From positions 310,001-374,000 of the forward strand of contig MSDW01000002.1 in the NCBI GenBank assembly GCA_001914405.1: a stretch of DNA of 64,000 bases, in the 5' to 3' direction. Source of the DNA: Candidatus Methanohalarchaeum thermophilum (lineage in GTDB: Archaea > Halobacteriota > Methanonatronarchaeia > Methanonatronarchaeales > Methanonatronarchaeaceae). Of this stretch, positions 63,934 through 64,000 are shown piece by piece. The position numbers and the translations under genes were made by a program. The notes under the pieces were generated by a model. It saw only the letters and a program-made list of their open reading frames with translations. It searched no databases and had not been told where the DNA came from. Position 1 is the stretch's first letter, and every line of letters begins with the position of its first letter.

Positions 63934-64000
63934 TGAATAAGATGTGTTTGTTTATGTTGGGGGGGACTTGGTTTTTGCCGTATAATTATTTGTTAACTGG

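Noticed and set aside
1-64000. CRISPR arrays, rRNA and tRNA genes
   Set aside because: I saw no regularly spaced 25-40 bp direct repeats with unique spacers and no rRNA or convincing tRNA sequence. The short repeats present are IS-end palindromes.

Overview
The window comes from a low-GC archaeon. Archaeal markers are a group II chaperonin (thermosome), Shine-Dalgarno sites of the GGAGGTGA type, TATA boxes of the AAAGGTTTATAAACC type, a DUF2250 regulator, a two-subunit 2-oxoacid:ferredoxin oxidoreductase and a COG1237 metallo-beta-lactamase. Proteins are acidic and there are three potassium or proton systems (TrkA/TrkH, an NhaP/TrkA antiporter, a KhtT/KhtU-like pair). That fits a salt-in halophile; a methyl-reducing methanogen of the Methanonatronarchaeia type is my best guess, but no diagnostic methanogenesis gene is present.

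Layout. 1-10.3 kb is an accessory island of toxin-antitoxin modules (AbrB, HepT/MntA, two VapBC, HEPN/nucleotidyltransferase, AbrB/PIN, RelBE-like), most of them broken or split by IS200/IS605-type elements. 10.4-24.4 kb holds envelope and transport genes: an Ig-like surface protein, a membrane protein, an MBL enzyme, a DUF2250 regulator, a flippase, a nitroreductase, MntP, TrkA-TrkH, a 2-hydroxyacid dehydrogenase and DUF368. 24.5-26.1 kb is a dead IS605 element. 26.4-31.9 kb has a DtxR-ZIP metal operon, a DUF5667 exported protein and the thermosome. 32.5-37.2 kb is a small virus-like cassette: ParB-like protein, large hairpin, spike-like protein, small membrane proteins and a P-loop NTPase, resembling the structural module of pleolipoviruses. 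37.4-45.5 kb holds an MFS exporter, an iron/cobalamin-type ABC importer and the ferredoxin oxidoreductase. 46.2-53.6 kb holds antiporters and glutamine synthetase. 54.0-62.3 kb holds an RHH regulator, an ECF importer, a PfkB kinase, an aldo/keto reductase, TspO and a lipoprotein. 62.4-63.9 kb is another broken TnpB element.

Mobile DNA dominates the oddities. One palindrome-ended family (left tip CTATTTGACTGAGAAGAC, right tip GGGGTAGTTCAC) occurs as tnpB-bearing elements, as about 400-bp gene-free elements with RNA-like interiors, and as nine solo hairpins of 54-60 bp that look like a left-end half joined to a right-end half.

Two signals run across families. First, five genes (spike, viral NTPase, MntP, aldo/keto reductase, ABC ATPase) lack an ATG/GTG/TTG at the homology-expected start but have a Shine-Dalgarno site correctly placed before ATA, ATC, ATT or CTG. 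Second, sense strands are G/T-rich at the 5' end and A/C-rich at the 3' end of whole operons, not of single genes. An in-frame amber codon inside a virus-cassette membrane protein is a further recoding candidate.
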